A DNA stretch of 64,000 nt from Actinomycetota bacterium (GTDB taxonomy: Bacteria; Actinomycetota; Acidimicrobiia; Acidimicrobiales; Acidimicrobilacustridaceae): assembly GCA_016185305.1 (NCBI GenBank), contig JACPNV010000006.1, forward strand, positions 1-64,000, given 5' to 3'. How positions within the stretch are numbered: the stretch's first letter is position 1; every line of letters begins with the position of its first letter. Shown one piece after another: positions 1 through 7,171 of this stretch. Made by a program: the position numbers and the translations under genes. Under the pieces are notes generated by a model. The model saw only the letters and a list, made by a program, of their open reading frames with translations. It ran no database searches and had not been told where the DNA came from.

Positions 1-1
1 G

Positions 2-421
2 GCGGCCGAGCGGGCGGCGGCCGAGCGCAAGCAGCTGCAGAGAGAGCTGCAGACCCTGAAGGCCCAACTGGCGGCGGGCCAGTCCGGCGATCTCGCGGCG
101 CAGGCAGTCGACGGCGTCGTGGTGGCGCGGGTCGACGGTCTCGAGCGCAACGACCTGCGCTCCTTGACGCTCGCGGTCCGCGACAAGCCGGGTGTGCGCG
201 CCGTCGTGCTCGCCGGTGCGCCCGACGGTGGAGGCGCGGCCCTGGTCGCGGCAGTCGCGAAGGACAGCGGCTTCAAGGCGGGCGAGCTCATCGCCGAAGG
301 AGCAAGGGCGATCAGCGGCGGCGGCGGCAAGGGCGACGACTTCGCCATGGCGGGCGGCAAGAACCCCGGCGGCCTCGACGACGCGCTCGCGCTGGCGCGC
401 GCCGCCGCCGGCGTCACCTGA
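2..421 (+). CDS. alaS: Alanyl-tRNA synthetase, C-terminal fragment (5' end outside window)
   Basis: Only the last 139 residues are in the window. They begin in a charged helical stretch (AAERKQLQRELQTLKAQL), typical of the coiled-coil C-Ala linker, and continue into the DHHA1 domain. The end carries the glycine-rich signature SGGGGKGDDFAMAGGKNP, which in AlaRS closes the protein (family consensus GGGGGGRPDMAQAGG). The enzyme charges tRNA-Ala in the cytoplasm; this C-terminal part binds the tRNA elbow and helps present it for editing. The reading frame is open from base 2 and ends with TGA at 419-421. It is followed by a convergent gap holding two copies of a 20-bp repeat. Identification rests on the C-terminal signature and position; the catalytic domain is not visible. 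Confidence 0.88.
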   Translation, partial: AAERAAAERKQLQRELQTLKAQLAAGQSGDLAAQAVDGVVVARVDGLERNDLRSLTLAVRDKPGVRAVVLAGAPDGGGAALVAAVAKDSGFKAGELIAEGARAISGGGGKGDDFAMAGGKNPGGLDDALALARAAAGVT

Positions 422-423
422 CG

Positions 424-506
424 GGCGGCCCAGTTCGCCGGTGCCCGCGCAACCGGGGGACCAGCCGCGCTGCTTCCGGCGCGACCGGCGGCCCAGTTCG
501 CCGGTG
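424..506. repeat. Pair of 20-bp direct repeats in the alaS/HIT convergent gap
   Basis: GGCGGCCCAGTTCGCCGGTG occurs at 424-443 and again, without mismatch, at 487-506. Each copy can fold on itself (GGCG pairing with CGCC; in the second copy CCGGCG with CGCCGG around an 8-base loop). The position between two converging genes suggests a bidirectional terminator or a dispersed intergenic palindrome. No U-tract follows. Confidence 0.55.
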
Positions 507-528
507 GGGGGCGTCGCCCGGCGAACCG

Positions 529-924
529 TCAGCCGAGCGCGGCGCGCAGCCTGTCGGCGGCGTCGTCGAGAGCGGCTGGGTCGGGGTTCTTGTCGGCGTT
601 GGCGAAGTCCAGATCGTGCACGCCGCGGATGGGCACGACATGGAGGTGCAGGTGCGGAACTTCGAGCCCGGCGATCATGAGCCCGACCTTCGCCGGCGAG
701 AAGACCTTCTGTTGCGCCGAGGCGACCTTGTGCGCCACCGCCATCAGGTGCTGGTTGAGCTCGGGGGACGCGTCGACCCAGTGGTCGACCTCCTCGATGG
801 GCACGACAAGCGTGTGCCCCGGCTGCAGCGGGTTGATGGACAGGAACGCCACACAGACGTCGTCGCGGTAGACGAATCGGCCCGGCAGCTCACCGTTGAT
901 GATCCTGGTGAAGATGGTCGGCAC
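529..924 (-). CDS. HIT family nucleotide-binding hydrolase
   Basis: A 131-residue histidine-triad protein. It has the N-terminal IFTRIINGELPGRFVYRDD strand-helix typical of the HINT/PKCI branch and the catalytic motif HLHLHV near residue 95. Family members hydrolyse purine nucleoside phosphoramidates or nucleoside-linked phosphates; the substrate here cannot be read from sequence. The start is set by the ribosome-binding site: AGGAGG on the minus strand lies 7 nt before a GTG at 922-924. An in-frame ATG farther upstream (948) has no such site, so I prefer GTG. The gene is divergent from pgsA, with only about 50 bp between them, and converges on alaS. Confidence 0.9.
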   Translation of the reverse strand: MPTIFTRIINGELPGRFVYRDDVCVAFLSINPLQPGHTLVVPIEEVDHWVDASPELNQHLMAVAHKVASAQQKVFSPAKVGLMIAGLEVPHLHLHVVPIRGVHDLDFANADKNPDPAALDDAADRLRAALG

Positions 925-964
925 GTCCAAACCTCCTGTAACGGTCATCCAGCGGCGCAGATCG

Positions 965-970
965 TAGGCT
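965..970 (+). promoter_or_regulatory. -10 hexamer TAGGCT for pgsA
   Basis: TAGGCT fits TANNNT and ends 4 nt before ATG 975 and 7 nt before an in-frame GTG at 978. It probably drives a leaderless transcript that begins at or next to the start codon. Confidence 0.5.
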
Positions 971-974
971 GTCG

Positions 975-1607
975 ATGGTGAGCACCGACCCTGCGGCGGC
1001 ACGTCCGGGTGAACATCTTGATCATCTCGATCGCGTCGTGACCGTTCCGAACGCCATCACCCTCGCCCGGTTGCTCTTCCTGCCGTACTACCTCTACCTC
1101 CTGCTCGCGCTGGACCGTCGCGTCGCCGCGGCCGCGCTGCTCGCGGCGCTGGGCGCGACCGACTGGATCGACGGCTACATCGCCCGCCACTTCCACCAGG
1201 CATCGAACCTGGGACGGCTGATGGACCCGACCGTCGACCGCATCCTCTTCTTCGTCGGCATCGGCGGCATCATCGCCGTCGGCGCCGCCCCCCTCTGGTT
1301 CTGCGTCGCGGTGCTGGCCCGTGAGGTCGTGGTCGCGACCGTCACCGTGATCCTCACGGTCCTGGGCGTCGAGCCCGTCCAGGTCACCTGGTTCGGCAAG
1401 GCCGGAACGTTCTGCCTCATGTTCGCGTTCCCGCTCTTCCTCGCCGGCACCAGCACCGCCGGCATCGCCCCGCTGGTCACGTTAGCGGCGTGGGGCTTCG
1501 GCCTCCCCGGCCTAGCGCTCTCGTACTACGCCGCGGTGCGGTACATCCCCGAGTGGACCCGCAACTACCAACTCCACAAGTTGGCCCAAGCGCGACCCGT
1601 CACCTGA
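975..1607 (+). CDS. pgsA: CDP-alcohol phosphatidyltransferase (PgsA-like)
   Basis: A 210-residue integral membrane enzyme with the full CDP-alcohol phosphatidyltransferase signature DGx2ARx8Gx3Dx3D, seen here as DWIDGYIARHF followed by GRLMDPTVD (about residues 56-82). It transfers a phosphatidyl group from CDP-diacylglycerol to a small alcohol, most likely glycerol-3-phosphate, at the cytoplasmic membrane. At least five hydrophobic segments are visible. The N-terminal VPNAITLARLLFLP is typical of PgsA. In mycobacteria pgsA2 lies a few genes upstream of gcvH and garA, as here. The true first codon may be GTG 978, judging from the -10 hexamer. Cardiolipin synthase of the CDP-alcohol type is an alternative. 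Confidence 0.85.
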   Translation: MVSTDPAAARPGEHLDHLDRVVTVPNAITLARLLFLPYYLYLLLALDRRVAAAALLAALGATDWIDGYIARHFHQASNLGRLMDPTVDRILFFVGIGGIIAVGAAPLWFCVAVLAREVVVATVTVILTVLGVEPVQVTWFGKAGTFCLMFAFPLFLAGTSTAGIAPLVTLAAWGFGLPGLALSYYAAVRYIPEWTRNYQLHKLAQARPVT

Positions 1608-1616
1608 TCGAGCGGG

Positions 1617-1622
1617 TAGGTT
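1617..1622 (+). promoter_or_regulatory. -10 hexamer TAGGTT for the guanylyltransferase gene
   Basis: TAGGTT ends 9 nt before ATG 1632 and no Shine-Dalgarno sequence follows. This fits a leaderless or near-leaderless transcript. Confidence 0.5.
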
Positions 1623-1631
1623 CGCGGGATC

Positions 1632-4118
1632 ATGAAAGCCGTCATCATGGCCGGCGGCGAGGGCACCCGCTTGCGTCCGCTCACGTCGAACGCGCCGAAG
1701 CCGCTGCTCCCGCTGGTGAACAAGCCGATGATGGAGCACATCGTCGAGCTGCTGAAGTCCCACGAGATCGACGACATCGTCGTGACCGTCTCGTTCATGG
1801 CCAACAGCATCCGCAACTACTTCGGCGACGGTTCCGAGCTGGGCGTCAGCATGGTATACGCGACCGAGGAGACCCCGCTCGGCACCGCCGGCTCGGTTCG
1901 CAACGCGATGGACCACCTGACCGAACGGTTCATCGTGATCTCCGGCGACGTCCTGACCGACATCGATCTCGGTCGCGTGGTGGGCGACCACGACAAGAAC
2001 AAGGCGATGGCGACGATCGGCCTCGCCCACGTCGACAATCCACTCGAGTTCGGCATCGTCATCACCCGCGACGACGGCCGCATCGAGCGCTTCTTGGAGA
2101 AGCCCACGTGGGGCCAGGTCTTCTCCGACACCATCAACACCGGCATCTTCGTCCTCGAGCCCGAGATCTTCGACTACATCGAGCCCGACCGGCCGGTCGA
2201 CTTCTCCGGCGACGTGTTCCCGAAGCTGCTCACCGACGACAAGCCGCTCTTCGGCGCGGTCGTCGACGGGTACTGGGAAGACGTCGGCACGCTCGACGCG
2301 TACGTCAGCGCGCACAAAGACATCCTCGACGGCAAGGTGCGCGTCAACATCCCCGGCTTCGAGCTGACTGACGGCGTGTGGGTGGGGGAGGGGGCCGACC
2401 TCCATCCCGAGGCGCGCATCTTGGGCCCGTCGGTCATCGGCGACAACTGCCGCATCGAGGCCGGAGCCACGATCGGTCCGTACGGCGTGCTCGGCACCAA
2501 CGTTCGCGTGCGCAGCGATGCGGGGCTCGAGCGAACGGTTGTCCACGACAACGCGTACCTCGGCGACAGCGTTCGCTTGCGTGGCGCGGTCGTCGGGCGC
2601 TCGTGCGATCTCCGCAAGGGCGTGCGGGCCGAGGAGGGCGTGGTGCTCGGCGACGAGTGCTTCATCGGCGACGAGGCGCTCCTCGCGACCGGGGTGAAGG
2701 TCTACCCGTTCAAGACGGTCGAGGCGGGAGCCATCGTCAACACCTCGATCGTGTGGGAGTCACGCGGCGCACGCAGCCTCTTCGGCCGCGACGGCATCGT
2801 CGGCCTCGCCAACGTCGACGTCACACCCGAGTTCGCCGCCAAGGTCGCCATGGCCTACGCCAGCACACTCAAGAAGGGCACGACGGTCGTCACGTCCCGC
2901 GACTCGAGTCGTTCGGCGCGCATGCTCAAGCGAGCGATGATGGCGGGGCTCAACGCGGCGGGCATCAACGTGGAAGATCTCGAGGTCGCGTCGGTTCCGG
3001 TGACGCGCTTCGTGATCCGCCGGCCGTCGGTCGACGGCGGCATCACCCTGCGTCTGGTGGCGGACGACCCGAACTCGGTGATCATCCGCTTCTTCAACTC
3101 GAACGGCCTCGACATCACCGAGGAGACGCAGCGCAAGATCGAGCGTCTCTTCGGCCGGGAAGACTTCCGCCGGGTGTTCCCCGGTGAGATCGGCGACATC
3201 GGCTTCGCGCCCCGGGCCCTCGAGCACTACGCCACTGCGCTGGAGTCGACGGTCGAGATCGAACGCATCCGGTCACGAGGGTTCAAGGTCGTGATCGACT
3301 ATGCCTACGGCTCGGCATCGTTCGCCATGCCGAACGTCCTGGCCAAGCTGGGCCTCGAGGTCCTCGCCGTGAACCCCTTCGCCTCGACCGCCGGCATCCT
3401 TGGGGAAGACTTCGACAGCCACGCCGATTACGTCGCCAGCCTCGTCCGGGCCTCGGGCTCGCACCTGGGCGGGGTCATCGACCCGGACGGCGAGCGCCTC
3501 AAGCTGGTCGACGACGAGGGCCACCTGCTGACCGACACCGAGGCGCTGCTCGCGTTCTTGGCCCTCCTGCCCGGCAAGGTGCTCGGCGACACGGTGGCGC
3601 TTCCGGTCTCGACCACCGACGCGGCCGCCAAGCTGGTTGCCGAGCAGGGCCTGGAGGTGCGGACCACGAAGATCTCGAACACGGCGTTGATGGAGGCGTC
3701 GACGATGGCGGGCGTCGGTTTCGCCGGCAACCAGCACGGCCAGTTCATCCTGCCCGGGTTCCTGCCGGCGTTCGACGCCGCCGCCAGCTTCGTGAAGATG
3801 CTCGACCTGCTCGCCTACCACGAGAAGAAGCTGTCCGAGACCGTCGCCATGCAGCCGAAGGTGCATCTCGCCCACGAGACGGTGGTGACGCCGTGGGAGC
3901 AGAAAGGTGCCGTGATGCGCAGCCTGATGGAGCTGACCAAGGGCCGAGATGTCGAGCTGGTCGACGGGGTCAAGGTCCTCCACGACAACGGGTGGGCGCT
4001 GGCCCTGCCCGACCTGGAAGAGCCGATCACCCACGTGTGGGCCGAAGCCGGCACCGACGCCGACGCTCGCCGCCTCGCCCAGGAATACGTCCGCCGGATC
4101 CGCCAGCTCGTGATGTGA
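1632..4118 (+). CDS. Mannose-1-phosphate guanylyltransferase fused to a degenerate phosphomannomutase domain
   Basis: 828 residues in three parts. Residues 1-235 are a nucleotidyltransferase with MAGGEGTRLRPLT, ISGDVLTD (metal-binding Asp) and a VEDVG-type WEDVGT segment. Residues about 250-370 are left-handed beta-helix hexapeptide repeats. From about 385 to the end is an alpha-D-phosphohexomutase fold. The transferase half should make a nucleotide sugar, most likely GDP-mannose, for glycans or glycolipids. The mutase half lacks the usual catalytic motifs: the phosphoserine loop (TASHNP) is replaced by VADDPNSVIIRFFNSNG at 476-492, the metal loop DGDGDR reads DPDGER at 617-622, and GGExSGH reads GNQHGQF at 699-705. 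It is therefore probably structural or regulatory rather than a mutase. A leaderless-type promoter lies just upstream. Confidence 0.85.
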   Translation: MKAVIMAGGEGTRLRPLTSNAPKPLLPLVNKPMMEHIVELLKSHEIDDIVVTVSFMANSIRNYFGDGSELGVSMVYATEETPLGTAGSVRNAMDHLTERFIVISGDVLTDIDLGRVVGDHDKNKAMATIGLAHVDNPLEFGIVITRDDGRIERFLEKPTWGQVFSDTINTGIFVLEPEIFDYIEPDRPVDFSGDVFPKLLTDDKPLFGAVVDGYWEDVGTLDAYVSAHKDILDGKVRVNIPGFELTDGVWVGEGADLHPEARILGPSVIGDNCRIEAGATIGPYGVLGTNVRVRSDAGLERTVVHDNAYLGDSVRLRGAVVGRSCDLRKGVRAEEGVVLGDECFIGDEALLATGVKVYPFKTVEAGAIVNTSIVWESRGARSLFGRDGIVGLANVDVTPEFAAKVAMAYASTLKKGTTVVTSRDSSRSARMLKRAMMAGLNAAGINVEDLEVASVPVTRFVIRRPSVDGGITLRLVADDPNSVIIRFFNSNGLDITEETQRKIERLFGREDFRRVFPGEIGDIGFAPRALEHYATALESTVEIERIRSRGFKVVIDYAYGSASFAMPNVLAKLGLEVLAVNPFASTAGILGEDFDSHADYVASLVRASGSHLGGVIDPDGERLKLVDDEGHLLTDTEALLAFLALLPGKVLGDTVALPVSTTDAAAKLVAEQGLEVRTTKISNTALMEASTMAGVGFAGNQHGQFILPGFLPAFDAAASFVKMLDLLAYHEKKLSETVAMQPKVHLAHETVVTPWEQKGAVMRSLMELTKGRDVELVDGVKVLHDNGWALALPDLEEPITHVWAEAGTDADARRLAQEYVRRIRQLVM

Positions 4119-4196
4119 TCTTCGCCATCGCTGACGGGGTGAGGGGCCGTTGGGGGTTCCCGACCCCTCCGTGTGAGGCATCCAGGGATCTTCGGC

Positions 4197-4202
4197 TAGT
4201 TT
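4197..4202 (+). promoter_or_regulatory. -10 hexamer TAGTTT for the gcvH-garA-merR-hpt operon
   Basis: TAGTTT sits 7 nt before the gcvH ATG at 4210, the spacing expected of a leaderless transcript. A short GC hairpin at about 4151-4166 (GGGGT/ACCCC) lies upstream and may end the previous transcript. Confidence 0.5.
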
Positions 4203-4209
4203 CCCGGGC

Positions 4210-4590
4210 ATGAACATTCCCGACGACCTGCGGTACTCGGCAGATCACGAGTGGGCTCGGGTCGAGGACGGCAAGGTGAGGATCGGCATCACCGACTACG
4301 CGCAGGACGCGCTCGGCGACGTCGTCTACGTCGATGTTCCCGAGGTCGGCGCCACGGTCGCGGCGAAGGACAAGATCAGCGAGGTCGAGTCGACCAAGTC
4401 GGTGTCTGACATCTACGCGCCCGTGTCCGGCACGATCACCCAGGCCAACGCCGAGCTCGCCGACGTGCCCGAGCGTTTGAACGAAGATCCGTACGGCGAA
4501 GGTTGGATCTGCGTCATCGATCCGACCGACCCAACCGAGCTCGACGCTCTCCTTGACGCTTCGGCCTACGGGCGGTTGGTCGAGGGTTGA
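4210..4590 (+). CDS. gcvH: Glycine cleavage system H protein
   Basis: 126 residues, the normal length for GcvH. The lipoyl-accepting lysine is in SEVESTKSVSDIYAPVSG (K64), preceded by the GDVVYVDVPEVG strand. The H protein shuttles the aminomethyl group between the P, T and L proteins of glycine cleavage. The T and P genes lie 8-9 kb away in this window (gcvT at 12681 on the plus strand, gcvP at 16789 on the minus strand); the L protein is not present. gcvH is followed directly by the FHA gene, the same order as gcvH-garA in mycobacteria. No glycine riboswitch precedes gcvH, unlike gcvP. Confidence 0.95.
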   Translation: MNIPDDLRYSADHEWARVEDGKVRIGITDYAQDALGDVVYVDVPEVGATVAAKDKISEVESTKSVSDIYAPVSGTITQANAELADVPERLNEDPYGEGWICVIDPTDPTELDALLDASAYGRLVEG

Positions 4591-4607
4591 GGCGAGCGGG
4601 CAGCGCC

Positions 4608-5093
4608 GTGGCTGACGTCTTCTGCAACAACTGTGGGCACAAGAACCCTTTGGGTTCGAACTTCTGCTCGTCATGCGGCGCGGTGCTGGAGAGCGAAGTG
4701 GCTGATCACACCACCATCACCTTCCACCCCACGCAACCGGGCGACCCGGTCGACGAGGAGGTGAGCCTCAACCTCGACGAGGTGGGCGAGGCCGGCGTCC
4801 TGGTGGTGAAGCGCGGCCCAAAAGCGGGCACCCGCTTCCCGCTCGTGGACGACGTGACCACCGCGGGCCGCCACCCCGACTCAACCATCTTCCTCGACGA
4901 CATCACGGTCTCGCGGCGCCACGCCGAGGTCGTGCGCTCCGGCGACGGCTACGTCGTCCGTGACGCCGGCTCACTCAACGGCACCTATGTCAATCGCGAG
5001 CGCATCGACGAACGCGAGCTGCACAACGGCGACGAGGTCCAGGTGGGCAAGTTCAAGCTCGTCTTCTTCTTGGGGTCGTCGCAGGAGCAATGA
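4608..5093 (+). CDS. garA: FHA-domain protein of the GarA/OdhI type with an N-terminal zinc ribbon
   Basis: 161 residues from GTG 4608; a TTG at 4587 overlapping the gcvH stop is an alternative start. Residues 6-23 form a CxxC-x10-CxxC zinc ribbon (CNNC and CSSC). Residues about 66-150 are an FHA domain with GRHPDS, SRRHAEV and SLNGTYVNRE, very close to mycobacterial GarA in the core AGRHPDS-IFLDD-TVSRRHAE. GarA and OdhI are phosphorylated on an N-terminal ETTS threonine and then switch from inhibiting 2-oxoglutarate dehydrogenase and controlling glutamate metabolism to self-inhibition. A similar pair, T35-T36 in ADHTTITF, lies between ribbon and FHA. The zinc ribbon is not present in M. tuberculosis GarA. 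Its position between gcvH and merR supports orthology; the regulatory role is inference. Confidence 0.82.
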   Translation: MADVFCNNCGHKNPLGSNFCSSCGAVLESEVADHTTITFHPTQPGDPVDEEVSLNLDEVGEAGVLVVKRGPKAGTRFPLVDDVTTAGRHPDSTIFLDDITVSRRHAEVVRSGDGYVVRDAGSLNGTYVNRERIDERELHNGDEVQVGKFKLVFFLGSSQEQ

Positions 5094-6022
5094 GCCGTAC
5101 CGTGACCGAACGATCGCACTTGTCCATCGGTGAGGTGTTGAGCCTTCTCCAAGACGAGTTCCCCGACGTGACGATCTCCAAGATCCGCTTCCTTGAGAGC
5201 CAGGGTCTGCTCGATCCCGAACGCACCCCGTCGGGGTACCGCAAGTTCTACGACGCCGACATCGACCGGCTTCGCTGGATCCTCCGCCAGCAGCGCGAGC
5301 ACTTCCTGCCGCTGAAGGTCATCAAAGACCGGCTCGAAGAGGTGCCCTTGGACGAACTGCTCGCGGCCGAAGAGGCCGAGCGCGATGGCGCCGGGTCTGC
5401 TGATCCTGGCCTCAGCAGCGAAGGCGGGGGCGACGACGGAAGCGGCGCAGCGGAGGTGCGCGAGCCGGTGGCGAGCACTCCCGCGCCACCGGGCGACGAC
5501 GCGCAGGAGGCACCGAGCGAGCCGCCCGCGCCACCACCGCCACCCCCACCACCGCCGGTCGACGCCCCCTCGAAGCCGACCGCGCCCCCGAGCACCGGCG
5601 GGCGATCAGAGGACTCGGTGCTCGATCCCGGCGAGACCAGCATCAACCTCTCGGTCGAAGAGCTGGCCAAGGCGACCGGCCTCACCGCCCGCCAGGTCGG
5701 CGAGCTCGAACGCTACGGGCTCATCGTCGCCAAGCCGCTCGGCAACACGAGCTACTACGGCGACGATGCCTTCATCGTGGCCCGCACCGCGGCCGCGTTC
5801 ATGAGCTATGGCATCGAGGCCCGCCATCTGCGCATGTACAAGGTCGCGGCCGAGCGCGAGGCCGGGTTCCTCGAACAGGTCATCATGCCGATCCTCAAGC
5901 AGCGCAGCCCCGACAGCCGGCAGCGGGCGTTGGCCATGCTCGACGAGCTCGTCGGCTTGGGCGACAGCCTTCGCCAGGCGATGTTGCGGCACGCGCTGCG
6001 CGACTACCTGGAGCGGCGCTGA
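5090..6022 (+). CDS. MerR-family regulator, Rv1828/FtsR-like, with a proline-rich insert
   Basis: 310 residues. The N-terminal MerR helix-turn-helix is LSIGEVLSLLQDEFPDVTIS, followed by IRFLESQGLLDPERTPSGYR (about residues 9-75). A low-complexity linker of about 80 residues with a run of prolines follows, then a second winged-helix-like domain (LSVEELAKATGLTARQVGELERYGL) and a helical C-terminus. Two-domain MerR proteins directly downstream of garA/odhI are Rv1828 in M. tuberculosis and FtsR in Corynebacterium, the latter an activator of ftsZ. No metal-binding cysteines of classical MerR sensors are present. The start overlaps the garA stop as ATGA, so translation is probably coupled. Targets here are unknown. 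Confidence 0.82.
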   Translation: MSRTVTERSHLSIGEVLSLLQDEFPDVTISKIRFLESQGLLDPERTPSGYRKFYDADIDRLRWILRQQREHFLPLKVIKDRLEEVPLDELLAAEEAERDGAGSADPGLSSEGGGDDGSGAAEVREPVASTPAPPGDDAQEAPSEPPAPPPPPPPPPVDAPSKPTAPPSTGGRSEDSVLDPGETSINLSVEELAKATGLTARQVGELERYGLIVAKPLGNTSYYGDDAFIVARTAAAFMSYGIEARHLRMYKVAAEREAGFLEQVIMPILKQRSPDSRQRALAMLDELVGLGDSLRQAMLRHALRDYLERR

Positions 6023-6600
6023 CCGACGGGGCGAGGATCCTCATCACGCGCGGCGAGCTGCGCCGCGAGCTGCGCCGGCTCGCCGAGGAGTTGAGCGCGA
6101 GCTATCCCGACGGTGTCGTGCTGATCTCGGTGCTCAAAGGCAGCCTCATCTTCCTCTCTGATCTGGTTCGCCTCATGACCACACCCGTATCGATCGAGTT
6201 CCTCGCCATCTCCTCCTATGAGCCCGACAGCGGCCGGGTGCGCATCGTGAAGGATCTGGACAGCGACATCTCCGGGCGCGATGTCGTCCTCGTGGAGGAC
6301 ATCATCGATACCGGTCTCACCGTGGGCTTCCTCCTGGGCGAGCTGCGCCGGCGCCAACCGGCGTCGCTCGAGGTCTGCACCCTCCTCGACAAGGCGGCGC
6401 GGCGGATCCTCCCGCTGCCGATCGCGTTCGTCGGTTTCGAGGTCCCGGACGTGTTCGTGCTCGGCTACGGTCTCGATTTTGCGGGCCGGTACCGCAACCT
6501 GGACCTCATCGCCGCGGGCGAGATGGCCGCGCTCACCACCGATCCCGATGTGTACGTGCGCCAGCTCTACTCGCCCGACGCGACCGCCGGCGGCCCGTGA
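6019..6600 (+). CDS. hpt: Hypoxanthine phosphoribosyltransferase, probable CTG start
   Basis: 193 residues when started at CTG 6019. The PRPP-binding motif VVLVEDIIDTGLT, the pyrophosphate loop VLKGSLIF and the C-terminal FVLGYGLDFAGRYRNL are all present, so this is a purine-salvage enzyme making IMP/GMP from hypoxanthine/guanine and PRPP. The only canonical start in frame, TTG 6091, would remove the conserved first strand ILITRGEL. That strand is encoded in the same frame upstream, where no ATG, GTG or TTG exists back into merR. CTG 6019 overlaps the merR stop as CTGA and has GGAG 5 nt ahead. I therefore place the start there; proteomics would be needed to prove it. Confidence 0.83.
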   Translation: MTDGARILITRGELRRELRRLAEELSASYPDGVVLISVLKGSLIFLSDLVRLMTTPVSIEFLAISSYEPDSGRVRIVKDLDSDISGRDVVLVEDIIDTGLTVGFLLGELRRRQPASLEVCTLLDKAARRILPLPIAFVGFEVPDVFVLGYGLDFAGRYRNLDLIAAGEMAALTTDPDVYVRQLYSPDATAGGP

Positions 6601-6630
6601 GATCGAGACCGAAGCGGCGACCTCGCGCGA

Positions 6631-6636
6631 TAACGT
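6631..6636 (+). promoter_or_regulatory. -10 hexamer TAACGT for the bifunctional nuclease gene
   Basis: TAACGT ends 7 nt before ATG 6644, with no Shine-Dalgarno sequence. This is a leaderless-type arrangement. Confidence 0.45.
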
Positions 6637-6643
6637 GCAAGGC

Positions 6644-7129
6644 ATGATCGAGATGGAGCTGATCGGCGTCCGCGTCGAAGTGCCTTCTCATCAACCCATC
6701 GTTCTCCTTCGTGAGTCCACGGGGCACCGGCGCGTCCTTCCCATCTTCATCGGGCCGCCGGAAGCGACCGCCATCGCCTTGGCACTCGACGGGGTCGAGA
6801 CACCTCGCCCGATGACGCACGACCTCATGAAGACGTTTCTCGACGAGCTGGCCGCGGTCGTGGAGAAGATCGTCGTGACCGAGCTCGTCGAGAGCACGTT
6901 CTACGCGATGGTCCACCTCCAGACCGGCGCCGGTGCGCTCGCGGTGTCGAGCAGGCCGTCCGACGCGATCGCGCTGGCTGTCCGGGTCGGGTGCCCGATC
7001 TTTGCCGAGGAGGGTGTCCTCGACGAGGCCGGGCAGATCATCGAGGACGAGCAACAAGACAGCGAGGCCGTCGTAGACGAGTTCCGTCAGTTCCTCGACA
7101 GCGTCAACCCGGACGACTTCGCGTCCTGA
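6644..7129 (+). CDS. Bifunctional nuclease family protein (BFN, DUF151)
   Basis: 161 residues with the BFN-domain core: VLLRESTGHRRVLPIFIGPPEA, then ALDGVETPRPMTHDLMKTFL and SSRPSDAIALAVRVGCPIF. The family contains RNase/DNase activity in a plant member and occurs widely in actinobacteria; the bacterial function is not well defined. In M. tuberculosis the homologue Rv1829 lies between two MerR genes (Rv1828 and Rv1830), and here too it lies between two MerR genes, although hpt and a K+ channel gene have entered the interval. The start was chosen at ATG 6644 because the domain begins there and a -10 hexamer stands 7 nt upstream; an open frame farther upstream overlaps hpt and is spurious. Confidence 0.85.
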   Translation: MIEMELIGVRVEVPSHQPIVLLRESTGHRRVLPIFIGPPEATAIALALDGVETPRPMTHDLMKTFLDELAAVVEKIVVTELVESTFYAMVHLQTGAGALAVSSRPSDAIALAVRVGCPIFAEEGVLDEAGQIIEDEQQDSEAVVDEFRQFLDSVNPDDFAS

Positions 7130-7171
7130 CGGCTCGAGCCGACAGCCGCCACATCTGGATAGGGGCAGGGA

